The notes under the pieces are model-generated. The model saw only the letters and a program-made list of their open reading frames with translations. It ran no database searches and had not been told where the DNA came from. Made by a program: the position numbers and the translations under genes. Below are positions 36,884 to 46,232 of a DNA stretch of 64,000 nucleotides, one piece after another (the first letter of the stretch is position 1; each line of letters begins with the position of its first letter). Where the stretch lies: positions 41,531 to 105,530 of the forward strand of contig NZ_SPMY01000040.1 of the NCBI RefSeq assembly GCF_012939955.1, read 5' to 3'. This DNA comes from Candidatus Accumulibacter phosphatis. GTDB taxonomy: Bacteria; Pseudomonadota; Gammaproteobacteria; Burkholderiales; Rhodocyclaceae.

Positions 36884-39097
36884 TCAATCCTGCATGGCCA
36901 TCAGTTCCTTGTCGGAATAGCGCAGGCGCATGGCCAGCACTTTGGCGACCGCCTCGATCAGCTCGAAGGCCAGCCGCTTGTGTTCCTCGCGCAGTTTCTC
37001 CAACTGGTGACGTGGCAGCACAAAGAGTTCGGTATCCTCGACGGCGGTGGCGTCGTTGAAGCGCGCCATGTGGGAAAGAAAGGCCATCCCGCCGAAGAAG
37101 TCACCGCGGCCGTGGGTCAGCGCGTGATGGCCGGGGAGGTCGCCAGCACTCGGCAGCGTGATGCGCACCGCTCCCTTGCGAATCAGGAACAGCTCGTCGC
37201 CCTGATCGCCGAACGAGTACACCTTGCCATCCTTGGCCACCGAGCGTCGCTCGAAGGACGCTTCGAGGTCAATCAGGGTCTCATCCTTGTGGTCGCTGAA
37301 GACCTCGATGTCGGCGAGTTCCAGCGGAGCGATGTCGGCTTCCTGTTGCACATCCTTGCCCAGGATCTGGTCTTCAATCCATTCGATGGCGTCGTCGAGT
37401 TCAGGGAAGATCTTGACCTGCTCGCTGGTCGTCGTCAGCGCCATCTGCTCGAAGAGCTCGCCTATGTTGCGGCCATTGGGCAGCGTCTTCGAGACACTGC
37501 AGAAGATCAGAAAAGCGTCACGTTCGATCAGCGAGTCCCTGATCTGCTCCAGCAGATGCACGGCCGTGACGTCCACCGACTGGACGCGCCGCATGTCGAG
37601 CACCAGGTACTTACGCGTACCGACTTCCTGTTCGAGCGCCAGATACAACTGATCCTTGGTGCCGAAGAAAAGGCTGCCCTGCAGCTCCAGAATGGCCGTC
37701 TGCTTTCCCTCTTTCTCGAGCAATTCCATGTCCTCACGCAAGCGCACGCGCTTCGAAAAGCGGCTGCCACCGTCAATCTTGTTGCGGATCACGGTACTGC
37801 TCAGTTGCTCGCGGATGAAAAGCAGCATGGCCAGAACGATGCCCACGCCCGACGCCGCGATCAGGCTGTAGCCAAGGGCCACGGCAACCACCGTCAGGAC
37901 CACGAAGAAGTCGAAGCGCGTCCATGGCGAGTCCAGCAGATGCAGGCTGCTGCGGTCGATCATGCGCACGCCGACGATGATCAGGATGGCCGCCAGGGAG
38001 GCGACCGGAATCCAGGCAATGAGGCTTCCCAGGGCGAGGAAAGTGATCAGTGACAGCACCCCTTCGATGACGCCGGAAATCCGCGTCTGGCCACCGCTTG
38101 TGAGATTGACCAGGGTTGCTCCCATCTGGCCGGCGCCCGGCATGCCACCCACGCAGGCCGAGGCGATGTTTCCGGAGCCCTGGGCGATCAGTTCACGGTT
38201 CGAATCGTGGCGGCTGCGGGTCATGGTATCGAGCACCACGCAGGTCTTCAGCGTATCGATCGACAGCAGAACGCCCAGGGTCAGCGCCGTGCCAAGCAGC
38301 GCACCGATCTGACTGAGCTTGAGCTCGCCTATTTCGTGCCAGCGGCCGGTGATCGCGTTCAGCATGCTCGAAGCCGTGCCACCCAGCGGGCCAATGATCA
38401 GCGCGTTGCCTTCCATGACCAGCAAGGAGTCGTCGACCGTGTAAGCGATCGCGAAATAGGTGATCACGCCAGCCAGCAAACCGAGAATCGCGGCCGGCAC
38501 GAGGCGCGTGAAGCGCGGCGCACCGAGCATCACGGCGATGGTTACCGCGCCAATCAGCGCCGTTTGCCAGTGCCACAGATGGGGCGCAATCACCACTCGC
38601 CACCAGGATGAGCCATCCATTACGCCCATGAACTTGGGGATCTGGCTGCCGATGATGATCAGGCCGACGCCACTGAGGTAGCCACTGACGACCGGAAACG
38701 GGATGTACTTGATCAGTCCGCCGACGCCGAGAAAGCCGAGCAGCAGCTGCACGATCCCGCAGACCAGACCGAGGGCGGTTAACATCAGCACGATGAAGGT
38801 CGCCGGAACGCCGTTTTGTACCAGTTCAATGGCAAAGGCCGAGCACACCGCCGCCGCCGGCGCACAAGGTGCCGTGATCAGGCGGTCAGTGCCACCGAGT
38901 GTCGGTGCGATCAGGCCAAGAGCGGTGGTCCCGAGAATGCCGGCCAGCGCCCCCAGGCCGGCGTACTCGGGGCCGATGGCGGCGTAGATGGTGACGCCGA
39001 AAGCGATTGCCGACGGCAGGGCGACCAGCATCGACGCCAAACCGCCCCAGAAATCACCGACGAGTTTGTCGTTCTTGAGATTCAATGCCATTTCCAT
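36884..39097 (-). CDS. SulP-family anion transporter with STAS and cyclic-nucleotide-binding domains
   Basis: About 737 residues in three parts: a SulP (SLC26) membrane domain to about residue 440 (FGVTIYAAIGPEYAG, GTDRLITAPCAPAAAVC, and ASACVGGMPGAGQMGATLVN), a STAS domain about 460-570 (ILELQGSLFFGTKDQLY, LDMRRVQSVDVTAVHLL), and a Crp-like cNMP domain about 605-735 (SFGDQGDELFLIRKGAVRIT, GRGDFFGGMAFLS). Substrate may be sulfate, bicarbonate or another anion. Fused cNMP control is unusual among SulP proteins as a whole. ATG 39097, with GGGAGG about ten bases upstream, is preferred to the first ATG at 39295. Confidence 0.9.
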   Translation of the reverse strand: MEMALNLKNDKLVGDFWGGLASMLVALPSAIAFGVTIYAAIGPEYAGLGALAGILGTTALGLIAPTLGGTDRLITAPCAPAAAVCSAFAIELVQNGVPATFIVLMLTALGLVCGIVQLLLGFLGVGGLIKYIPFPVVSGYLSGVGLIIIGSQIPKFMGVMDGSSWWRVVIAPHLWHWQTALIGAVTIAVMLGAPRFTRLVPAAILGLLAGVITYFAIAYTVDDSLLVMEGNALIIGPLGGTASSMLNAITGRWHEIGELKLSQIGALLGTALTLGVLLSIDTLKTCVVLDTMTRSRHDSNRELIAQGSGNIASACVGGMPGAGQMGATLVNLTSGGQTRISGVIEGVLSLITFLALGSLIAWIPVASLAAILIIVGVRMIDRSSLHLLDSPWTRFDFFVVLTVVAVALGYSLIAASGVGIVLAMLLFIREQLSSTVIRNKIDGGSRFSKRVRLREDMELLEKEGKQTAILELQGSLFFGTKDQLYLALEQEVGTRKYLVLDMRRVQSVDVTAVHLLEQIRDSLIERDAFLIFCSVSKTLPNGRNIGELFEQMALTTTSEQVKIFPELDDAIEWIEDQILGKDVQQEADIAPLELADIEVFSDHKDETLIDLEASFERRSVAKDGKVYSFGDQGDELFLIRKGAVRITLPSAGDLPGHHALTHGRGDFFGGMAFLSHMARFNDATAVEDTELFVLPRHQLEKLREEHKRLAFELIEAVAKVLAMRLRYSDKELMAMQD

Positions 39098-39610
39098 GCC
39101 TTGAGGCCTCCCGCCATAACGGCAGAAATCGCCCTGCTGTGGACCATTGGTCTGCTGCAGGGCCAAAAATAAAACGCAGTCCTGGAGATCTTGTCCACGC
39201 TGCGTCGGGTGTGCTCGGAAGTATAGCGGCTCAACGCCCTGGCTGTGCGAACGGGGCGCGCTGCTGACTGTTTTTTTGGCATGACAATAAAGCATGCATC
39301 ACGCTATGGACAAACTCCGCGCCGTTCGCGCAAAGGATCAGGTTCCTGGCCGTTGACTACGGGGCCGCCACGGGCTGCAATAAAACCCCTATACGGCAGC
39401 GGTCAGCAGCGCTAAATAGGCAGGGCTTCCATTGCATGCAGTGCTTTGAGTGATTGTTGGGAGCGCTGTGCGCAAGGGCACAACGTGAACCCCGCGGACG
39501 GCGTGGGCGCCAAGCAGCAGCGGCCTTCTCGATCCCTGCCTTCACCCGACACGCGGCCAGGAGCAGTCGGGACGCTCGTGTTCCCCGCCTCCGCAAGACA
39601 CGGCGGGTGT
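39098..39610. other. Intergenic region between SulP and the first DUF47 gene
   Basis: About 510 bases with no supported gene. Short open frames on both strands have no recognisable product, and no strong hairpin terminator is evident at either end. Confidence 0.5.
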
Positions 39611-40267
39611 TCAGCAGAGCTTCACGACAATATCCAGTAGTGTGCTGTTACAGATGTTGAGACGGTCGCCGGCCCGGCTCAGTTGGGTGTAGATCTCCTT
39701 GCGCCGGAAAATATTCTGGAAGTCGTTGTCCTGAAATAATTCGGCCAGGGCGCGCCGGAGGGTGCGGGTCAGGCTCTTCACCGCTTGATCGGCTTTCTCG
39801 GCGTCGGCCCGGCCTGCTTGCGGTTCCTTCGCCAGGCGGCCATAGCCCGCGGCCACCGCTTCCACCCCGGCCTTGAGGTAAACAGCCATTTCCAGGCAGG
39901 CCTTGTCAGGCTTCAGGGCGAGAAGCTCGCTATCCATTTCGACGACGATTGATTGGCAGCTGTTGATGATCTCATCGAGATTGATGAACGCCCGATGCAG
40001 GTCTTCACGGTCGATTGGCGTCGAGAAAGCTTCGTTCAGCAGGGTCAGGTTGCGAATCTTCTGTCGATCGCCCTCGCGCCCGGCATCGCCGATTTTCTTG
40101 GTCGCCTGGGAGCTGTCGCTGCCCATGTATTCGACGAGCAGGCCGGCGGCGCCATTCACATGAGCACTTTGTTCGGCGAGTAGGGCGAAAAAATCGGTGG
40201 TCGTCGGGAAGACCCGCTGCAGGAGCCGGCGGGTGAAAGAAGATGCTTCCGTGCTAACGTCTGACAT
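39611..40267 (-). CDS. DUF47/PhoU-like protein, first copy
   Basis: 218 residues, helix-rich, of the TIGR00153/DUF47 family: FFALLAEQSAHVNGAAGLLV, then KIGDAGREGDRQKIRNLT, AFSTPIDREDLHRAFINLDE and LSRAGDRLNICNSTLLDIVV are characteristic. DUF47 proteins usually sit next to Pit phosphate transporters and are thought to control them like PhoU. Here the gene has no adjacent transporter but lies downstream of the sigma54 response regulator, and a -24/-12 element is found 79 bases before the ATG. GGAAAGG precedes the ATG. Confidence 0.88.
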   Translation of the reverse strand: MSDVSTEASSFTRRLLQRVFPTTTDFFALLAEQSAHVNGAAGLLVEYMGSDSSQATKKIGDAGREGDRQKIRNLTLLNEAFSTPIDREDLHRAFINLDEIINSCQSIVVEMDSELLALKPDKACLEMAVYLKAGVEAVAAGYGRLAKEPQAGRADAEKADQAVKSLTRTLRRALAELFQDNDFQNIFRRKEIYTQLSRAGDRLNICNSTLLDIVVKLC

Positions 40268-40609
40268 GTTTAAGCCTTTCCCATATAGAAAATGACGAGG
40301 GCAAAAGTCTGAACGCGACCACTACGCGGCCGACCGACTCGACAAAGCATTTTCTATGCCAGCCCCCTCAGATGTGCAGGAAAGCGGAAATGCAAGTGGG
40401 GGCAGGGGTTGGCGATCATGATGCCTGTTGCCATTTACGCTCCAGGGGGTGAAACAAAGCGCAGTAGCGCTTAGGGCAACGTCATTTCCGGTGGCAGTAA
40501 ACGCTTTCCGACAGGCGCACACGCAGTTTCGGAATGCCGGCGTTGTGATAGCAAAATGTTACATCGGCCGCGGATCGACCGGGATTTGCGGCTCGTCGCA
40601 TTCCGCGGC
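40268..40609. other. Control region of the first DUF47 gene
   Basis: About 340 bases without a gene. It contains the sigma54-type element at 40346-40361 and, upstream of that relative to the gene, a near-palindrome GGCGATCATGATGCC at 40411-40425 that could be an activator site. Confidence 0.6.
40346..40361 (-). promoter_or_regulatory. Candidate sigma54 (-24/-12) promoter of the first DUF47 gene
   Basis: Minus strand TGGCATAGAAAATGCT has the invariant GG and GC with exactly ten bases between them, against the consensus TGGCACG-N4-TTGCW. The full string TGGCAT-N6-TGCTTT recurs in front of the second DUF47 gene (45072). Predicted start of transcription about 70 bases before the ATG at 40267. 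Confidence 0.68.
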
Positions 40610-42042
40610 TCAGGATCTGGCTTGAATCACTCGCCGCGCCAAACGCCTGTTGAGAGCCGGACGCGACAGTCCGAGCAGCGTGGCGGCGACGCCCTGGTTG
40701 CCTTTGGCGCGGCGGAGTGCTTCCGCGACCATGGCCTCCTCGACCTCGTCAAGGGTCGGAAAGCGTCCCGGGATGACGATCGGCAGTCCGTCGGATGGTT
40801 CGGCCACGGGGTAGTCGGCACGTAGCTGCTGTTGCTTTTGAATGGCTTGGCGGAAGCTGTCCATGGCCAGTACCGAACCGCCTCGATGCAAGGCCATGGC
40901 GTTGAAGACCATTGCCCGCAGCTCGCGCACGTTACCCGGGAAGTGGTAGTTCGAGAGCAGCGTGATCAACTCGTTCGATGGTTCGGGAGCCGGTTTCCTG
41001 ATCGCCGCGGCTGCCTCGTCGAGAAAGTGCTGCAGGAGCAGTGTGAGGTCCTCGGTGTGCTGGCGTAGGGGGGGGCACTTCGACCTGATGCACCGAGAGC
41101 CTAAAAAAAAAGATCGGAGCGAAACTGGTTCTGGCGCATCAGCTGGGCGAGATTGTGGTTGGTCGCACAGACGACGCGGGCGTCGCTTGGTCGCGCCACG
41201 TCGGATCCCAGGGGGAAATACATGTGCTCCTGCAGCAGGCGCAGGAGCTTGACCTGCGAGGCCATCGACAAATCGCCGATCTCGTCGAGAAACAGGGTAC
41301 CGCCGCTGGCTTGTGCGATCAGGCCGGCGCGGTTTTCGTCGGCACCGGTGAAGGCGCCTTTGCGGTGGCCGAAGAGGGTGTCCGAAAACAGGGTGTCGTC
41401 GAGGCCGGCGACATTGACCTGCACGAACGGCCCGGGCAGAGCACTGAGTTTGTGCAGGGCATGGGCGAACATTTCCTTGCCGGCCCCGGTCTCCCCGGAG
41501 ATCAACACCGGCTCTGCCGATACCGCCACTGCTTCGATGTACTGGAAGAGCGCGCGCATCTTGCGGCTATTGGTCACGATGCCGGCAAATGCCTCGCCGT
41601 GCTGCAGGCAGTCCGATAACAGATAGTGCTTGAGGACGCCCATCTCACGGCGCAGCGACTGTACCTCCAGCGCGTGCCGGACACTTGCCACCAGCCGGCT
41701 TTCCTCGACCGGCTTGACGAGATAGTCGAAAGCGCCTTCCTTCATGCTCAGCACCGCGGTCTCGACATCCTGAGCGGCAGTCATGACGATGATCGGCAGC
41801 TGCGGGTAGAGGCGGACGATCTCGGGTAGCAGTTCGTTGCCGCTGACATGCGGCATGAAGAGATCAAGAAGGATGGTGCTGGCTGGCTGCCGTTCAAGCG
41901 CCGGCAGCAGCTTCCGACTGTCGTCGATGCTCTCGATTCTGGCGACGCCGGCGCTGTGCAGCACCGCCGCCGTCGCGTGCAGGACCGACGGGTCGTCATC
42001 GACGAGGAAGACCGGCCAGCTGGCCGGCGACTGCTCTTTCAT
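40610..42042 (-). CDS. NtrC-family sigma54 response regulator, two homopolymer frameshifts
   Basis: Receiver domain (FLVDDDPSVLHATAAVL; phospho-Asp in ILLDLFMPHVSG), AAA+ domain with Walker A SGETGAGKEMFAHALH, the sigma54-contact loop as FGHRKGAFTGADE and Walker B GGTLFLDEIGDL, and a Fis-type HTH at the end (NQGVAATLLGLSRPALNRRL). The frame breaks at a nine-base run (41111-41103) and again at G8 (41075-41068); reading eight and seven restores DLFFRLSVHQVEVPPLRQHT and joins the C-terminal part at 40610-40969. Its ATG directly follows the kinase stop (TGAATG). Likely regulator of the two DUF47 promoters. Confidence 0.88.
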
Positions 42043-44646
42043 TCACGCCTCCTTGACAATCGGCAAATAGATGCTCACCGTTGTTCCAGAGCCCTTGTTG
42101 GACGCGAAGCGCAAGCGCCCTCCGTGCTTCTCGACGATCGACGACGAGATGGACAGACCCAGCCCGGTGCCACCACTTTCTGCCTTGGTGGTGAAAAACG
42201 GCTCACTGATCTGGGCCATGACCTCGTCGCTCATGCCTGTGCCCTGATCCTCGACGCGGACGATGATCCGGCTGCCGGAGCGGTCCAGCCCGGCGGTAAT
42301 TCTCACCGAGCAGCTCCGATTCGGCAGCGACTCGAGGGCATTGACGATAACGTTGATGAACACCTGCTCCAGTTGCTGGACGTTGCCTCTGACGGGTGGC
42401 AAGCCCTCCGGCAGAGCCAGGGTCAGGCAATCACTTTCCTTGCGGATGCGCGCATCGAGCAAAGTCAGGACGGCCTTGAGGATTTTCGCGATGTCGGCGA
42501 GTTCGTCCATATGCCCGTGATCCTGCTTACCCAGGTGTTTCAGATTGCCAATGATTTTCTGAATCCGCCTGGCGTTTTCACCGACGTCAGCCATGCCGCG
42601 TGAAATGGTCTCGCTCGCCTGCGCAAAGCTCAAGCCAGCGAGCAGGAAATCCCCTTGCTCCTGTTCGTATTCGACAAGGATGGGCAGGGCATCCTGCCAG
42701 ATGCGGGCCAACAGGTGCGCGTGAGCCATGATGGCGTGATTGGGGTTGCTGATTTCGTGCGCAATGCCTGCCGACAGCACGCCAAGCGACGCCAGGCGGG
42801 CACTGCGGATCGCCTGCCACTGCAGCTTCCGGTTCTCGGTGATGTCGGTAATCACCACCATCGCTGCGGTCATCGCTCTGCCCGTTTTGGCGGCATTGTC
42901 CGAACCGATCGGCACCATGCGAATTTCCCACCAGGTAGCGTCGTCGGCGGTGTACTGGCAGTGTTCGATCTGGCCGCCGGCGAATACCTGCCGCAACTTG
43001 TCCAGGTATGCGTCGCGAATATGGGCTGGCAAGGCCAGTTCGGAGCGCTTGTCGTCAGCGCCGGCAAGCGGGTGCGGCAGCGGCCGGTTTGCGAACAGGA
43101 TCCGGGCCTGCTCATCGACAGTAAAGATCAGGTCGGGCGAATGATTGAACAAGGTCCGTAACTTCGTTTCCGAGTCGCGCAGCGCATCCTCGGCCAGCTT
43201 GTGCGCGGTGATGTCCTCGCAAAAGCCGACGATACGGCTCAAGCCGTGCTCCGGCGAACGGACCGGGAAGCCACAGACGCGCAGCCAGTGCAGATTTCGC
43301 TGGCCCCGGCAGTCAGGTGACACCGGCAGGATCAGCGAAAATCGCCCACCATCCGCCTGCAAGTCGGCAATCGCTGCGCTGAGCACTTGCCGGTCTTTCG
43401 GCGCGAAAACGTCGAGCAGCAGCGATGGTGCCGTACCGTCCAGTTCGACCTCGTCACCGGCCAGCTGCCGGAAAGCGGGTCCGATATACTCCAGGCGCGT
43501 TGCCTCGGCGTTGATCGCCCAGAAAGCGACATCGACCGTTTCGGCGAGCTGGCGAAGCAGTTCTTCGCGCTCGAAGATGGTTTTTGCGAGTCGGCTGCGA
43601 TTGTCCATTTCGCGCCGACTGTGCACCAGGTAAAAACTGAGCAACGCCGTAAACAAGAGGCCGGCGACCATCACTGACCAATGCGCCTCGGTGAATGCCT
43701 CAGCGCTACGAAAGGTATGCGTGGCCACGCAGGTGACTGTCCAGCTGCGGTCGCCAACGCGAATCGTGGCCACCATCCGTGGCTGATTCTCGTCCTGCTC
43801 CGGAAGCCAGCCGGTGGCCGTCGCGGTGGCGCCGGGTTCCAGACGGCTGGCGTAGAAATGGAGGAACTGCGGGAGGAACTGCGCGTCGTCGCCCGTCGTC
43901 TCGTCGCGCACCAGTACCTCGACCCCGCGTGGTTCGAGGCGCTTGATGGCGAAGTGGAGCAGTTCCTCGATGTCATAGACGCCAAGCACGAAACCCTCGG
44001 GCGCCGGGCTACTTTGCGGGCTTGCAGGGGCATAGATCGGCAATGCGGCGTAGATGACAGACAGGCTGTTCCTGCCTGGGCGCGTCAGCGTCATGCGCCC
44101 GCTGACGGCAATCTTTCCGTTCTCGCGGGCCCGCGCGAACAATGCCGCGAGTTCGCTGCTGGTGTTCAGGTCGACGCCTTTGGCGAGTTCGGAGATTGCG
44201 CGTGACGCGGCGAGGACAACGGGGATTCGAGTGAGTTGCTCGCGCTCAGAGCCCAGTGGATCGTCGTTCACTGCCGCTGTCGTTGTTGGTGCGCCGCCGA
44301 TGACAGCGGCTGATGGTTCTTGCCGCGGCGCGTTCAGCAGTGGGGCCCAGAGCAGGCTTGCGATGTACGGGCGACGCTGCAGGATAGGGTCGGCAAAGGC
44401 GCTGAAGGCGCTTTCGTCAAGTTCGTGGGCGGCGTAGAAAAGTCCGCGAATCTCCCGCAAGGCGTCGAGTCCCTGGTCGACCACCGCTCGCACCGACTCG
44501 ATGCGATCGCTGGCCGCCCACTGAAATTCCCTGCGGTGGCTGCTTTGCAACTCCTCGCGCACATTCCACGACGACCAGCAGGTCAGCACCACCCCACCGA
44601 TCGCCACGGCATAGGCGGCGGCATATTTTCGTAGCTGGTCGAACAT
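42043..44646 (-). CDS. Membrane sensor histidine kinase with CHASE-like sensor and two PAS domains
   Basis: 867 residues: membrane helix about 8-28, a periplasmic CHASE-type sensor (RREFQWAASDRIESVRAVVD, FSAFADPILQRRPYIASLLW), a second helix about 318-338, PAS about 350-470, PAS about 490-610, a phospho-His near 627 in SAGIAHEISNPNHAIMAHAH, and HATPase motifs NVIVNALESLP, DQGTGMSDE and GGTGLGLSIS. The CHASE ligand cannot be deduced. It is the partner of the adjacent sigma54 regulator, and both are flanked by DUF47 genes, so phosphate or polyphosphate state is a possible signal (inference). Confidence 0.9.
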   Translation of the reverse strand: MFDQLRKYAAAYAVAIGGVVLTCWSSWNVREELQSSHRREFQWAASDRIESVRAVVDQGLDALREIRGLFYAAHELDESAFSAFADPILQRRPYIASLLWAPLLNAPRQEPSAAVIGGAPTTTAAVNDDPLGSEREQLTRIPVVLAASRAISELAKGVDLNTSSELAALFARARENGKIAVSGRMTLTRPGRNSLSVIYAALPIYAPASPQSSPAPEGFVLGVYDIEELLHFAIKRLEPRGVEVLVRDETTGDDAQFLPQFLHFYASRLEPGATATATGWLPEQDENQPRMVATIRVGDRSWTVTCVATHTFRSAEAFTEAHWSVMVAGLLFTALLSFYLVHSRREMDNRSRLAKTIFEREELLRQLAETVDVAFWAINAEATRLEYIGPAFRQLAGDEVELDGTAPSLLLDVFAPKDRQVLSAAIADLQADGGRFSLILPVSPDCRGQRNLHWLRVCGFPVRSPEHGLSRIVGFCEDITAHKLAEDALRDSETKLRTLFNHSPDLIFTVDEQARILFANRPLPHPLAGADDKRSELALPAHIRDAYLDKLRQVFAGGQIEHCQYTADDATWWEIRMVPIGSDNAAKTGRAMTAAMVVITDITENRKLQWQAIRSARLASLGVLSAGIAHEISNPNHAIMAHAHLLARIWQDALPILVEYEQEQGDFLLAGLSFAQASETISRGMADVGENARRIQKIIGNLKHLGKQDHGHMDELADIAKILKAVLTLLDARIRKESDCLTLALPEGLPPVRGNVQQLEQVFINVIVNALESLPNRSCSVRITAGLDRSGSRIIVRVEDQGTGMSDEVMAQISEPFFTTKAESGGTGLGLSISSSIVEKHGGRLRFASNKGSGTTVSIYLPIVKEA

Positions 44647-44956
44647 TGACGATCATCAGAGCGGAGCTGTGAAGAATCCTGCGGCAGTAACTTGCGGCCC
44701 GCGACGGGCTATCGGCCGGGAGCTTAGCAGAAAGAGAAAGCGGTGCGGGTGCGCAGCAAAGCGGCGTTGCCAAAGCGGAGGGGTGACGGCGATTCCCGCG
44801 CCCGCCTGTGTGGCGGCCGTCGCACAGCCAGCAAGTTCCTGCGGCAGTCTCAAGCACGGGTCGCCGGAGACAGGGTGTAACGTCGCGTCTTTACGCGCGA
44901 TTCCGCCGGAGGAGACACAAGACACCGGTGTACCTACAAAATACCTTGCTTCAACG

Positions 44957-44972
44957 GTCGGTCATGACCGAC
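44957..44972. promoter_or_regulatory. Perfect palindrome, candidate upstream activator site
   Basis: GTCGGTCATGACCGAC is a perfect 16-bp inverted repeat ending 100 bases before the sigma54-type element at 45072. Sites for NtrC-family activators commonly lie 80-150 bases upstream of their promoters. Confidence 0.5.
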
Positions 44973-45071
44973 AATGTCCATCTTGTTGCACCCCAAAGCG
45001 GACGTCGCGTGGCCCCGGCTATTGCCGCCAGGTCACTGATTCAGCATGTGAAGTGTTGCTTGTCTGTTTTA

Positions 45072-45087
45072 TGGCATGATTCGTGCT
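45072..45087 (+). promoter_or_regulatory. Candidate sigma54 (-24/-12) promoter of the DUF47-Pit genes
   Basis: TGGCATGATTCGTGCT has GG and GC at the obligatory ten-base separation and shares TGGCAT-N6-TGCTTT with the element before the first DUF47 gene. It predicts a start near 45098 and a leader of about 330 bases, longer than usual, which is the weak point of the assignment. Confidence 0.62.
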
Positions 45088-45430
45088 TTATTTGTTGCGG
45101 GGAAAAGCCGTTTGCCGCGCTCATCCGTGCCCGGCCAGCGGCGTTGTCAGCCGGATTTGCCGCGACCGACCCGGCCGAGTCGAGCATTCTGAAGCACTCG
45201 TCGACAGACGACAGGGAGGCAGGTCGTGGTCAAGCCTGCCATCGGCAAATAGTCCACGCGACCGCAGCGTCATGTACTGCAGCGACGCCGCCCGGCGGCC
45301 ACGATTTCGCCATTTGCTTTCGGCGTCAAGGTGCCCGATGTGAGGTCGCCTCGGCTGTCAGGCAAGGGCGACATCTTCGGCCGTAATTGCAATTACCGAG
45401 CATTTTCACACCGGCAAAAAGGAGACCTTA

Positions 45431-46090
45431 ATGGACAAGAGCAAGCTGCGCCTGTTTCACACCACGCGAGAAGTGGAAATGCACTTCGATTCCTTCCTCG
45501 ACACCGTTTCGCAGGGCGGCCTTGCGTTTCGCTCCGCGATTGGGGTGTACCTGGATTCAGCAGCCAATGACGACCTGGCGGCCAAGCTGAAGCAGCTCAA
45601 CGAACTGGAGCACAAAGGGGACGACCTGCGTCGCCAGGTCGAGCAAGAGCTTTATACCATGGCCCTGATCCCCGACTTTCGTGGCGACGTTCTCAGTTTG
45701 CTGGAAGATCTGGACTGCCTGCTCAATGTCATGGAAGAGACGATGGTGTCGTTCGCCATCGAACGGCCCGCTTTCTCTCAGGAGCTGCACGCCGACCTGC
45801 GGGAACTGGCCGAAAGCGTGTCCATGGCCGTCGAGAGCACCGTGCTCGCGTCCCGGGCTTTCCTGCGTGACATTCATTCGGTTCGCGATCACCTGCACAA
45901 GGTGATGTTCTATGAAAAGGATGCCGACCGCGCATCCGACAAGCTGAAACGCGCCGTCTTCGGGTCGTCCATGCCTCTGGCCGAAAAGCTGCACCTGCGC
46001 CGCTTCATCGATGCGATCGACCATATCGCAGATGAATCCGAGGACGTCGCCGACTGGCTGGCGATCTACACCATCAAGCGCCTGGACTAA
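45431..46090 (+). CDS. DUF47/PhoU-like protein, second copy, with Pit transporter
   Basis: 219 residues of the same TIGR00153 family: FLDTVSQGGLAFRSAIGVYL, LNELEHKGDDLRRQVEQELY, ALIPDFRGDVLSLLEDLDCL and FIDAIDHIADESEDVADWLA. It is clearly a different subtype from the copy at 39611 (the LIPDFRGDVLSLLEDLD form normally paired with Pit). The Pit gene follows after 142 bases that include the dispersed repeat. AAAGGAG lies before the ATG. Probable regulatory partner of the transporter. Confidence 0.9.
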   Translation: MDKSKLRLFHTTREVEMHFDSFLDTVSQGGLAFRSAIGVYLDSAANDDLAAKLKQLNELEHKGDDLRRQVEQELYTMALIPDFRGDVLSLLEDLDCLLNVMEETMVSFAIERPAFSQELHADLRELAESVSMAVESTVLASRAFLRDIHSVRDHLHKVMFYEKDADRASDKLKRAVFGSSMPLAEKLHLRRFIDAIDHIADESEDVADWLAIYTIKRLD

Positions 46091-46128
46091 CGGTCATGAC
46101 AATCGATACACCTCAGATTATGAAAGTC

Positions 46129-46206
46129 ATGACCGTTTTCCCTCTTCCCCGACCCTTCTCCCGCGAGGGAGAAGGGAGTTTCGTGAGTCGCTTGCGCGAC
46201 TTTCAC
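46129..46206 (+). repeat. Dispersed intergenic repeat, copy B
   Basis: Begins ATGACCG, then a pyrimidine tract, the hairpin arms CCCTTCTCCC and GGGAGAAGGG, and ends GCGACTTTCAC, matching copy A (4538-4614, opposite orientation) along its length. A shorter piece of the same end, GTCGCTTGCGCGACTT, recurs at about 36861-36876. It separates the DUF47 gene from pit and its hairpin might lower read-through or stabilise the upstream mRNA. Confidence 0.78.
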
Positions 46207-46232
46207 ATTAAGCCCAGGGAGACGCCGAGACT

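Larger units (their letters stand above)
44647..45430. other. Long control region between the kinase and the DUF47-Pit genes
   Basis: About 780 bases without a supported gene. It holds a perfect 16-bp palindrome (44957-44972), a sigma54-type element (45072-45087) and a leader of some 330 bases before the second DUF47 gene. Short open frames here lack any recognisable product. Confidence 0.6.
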
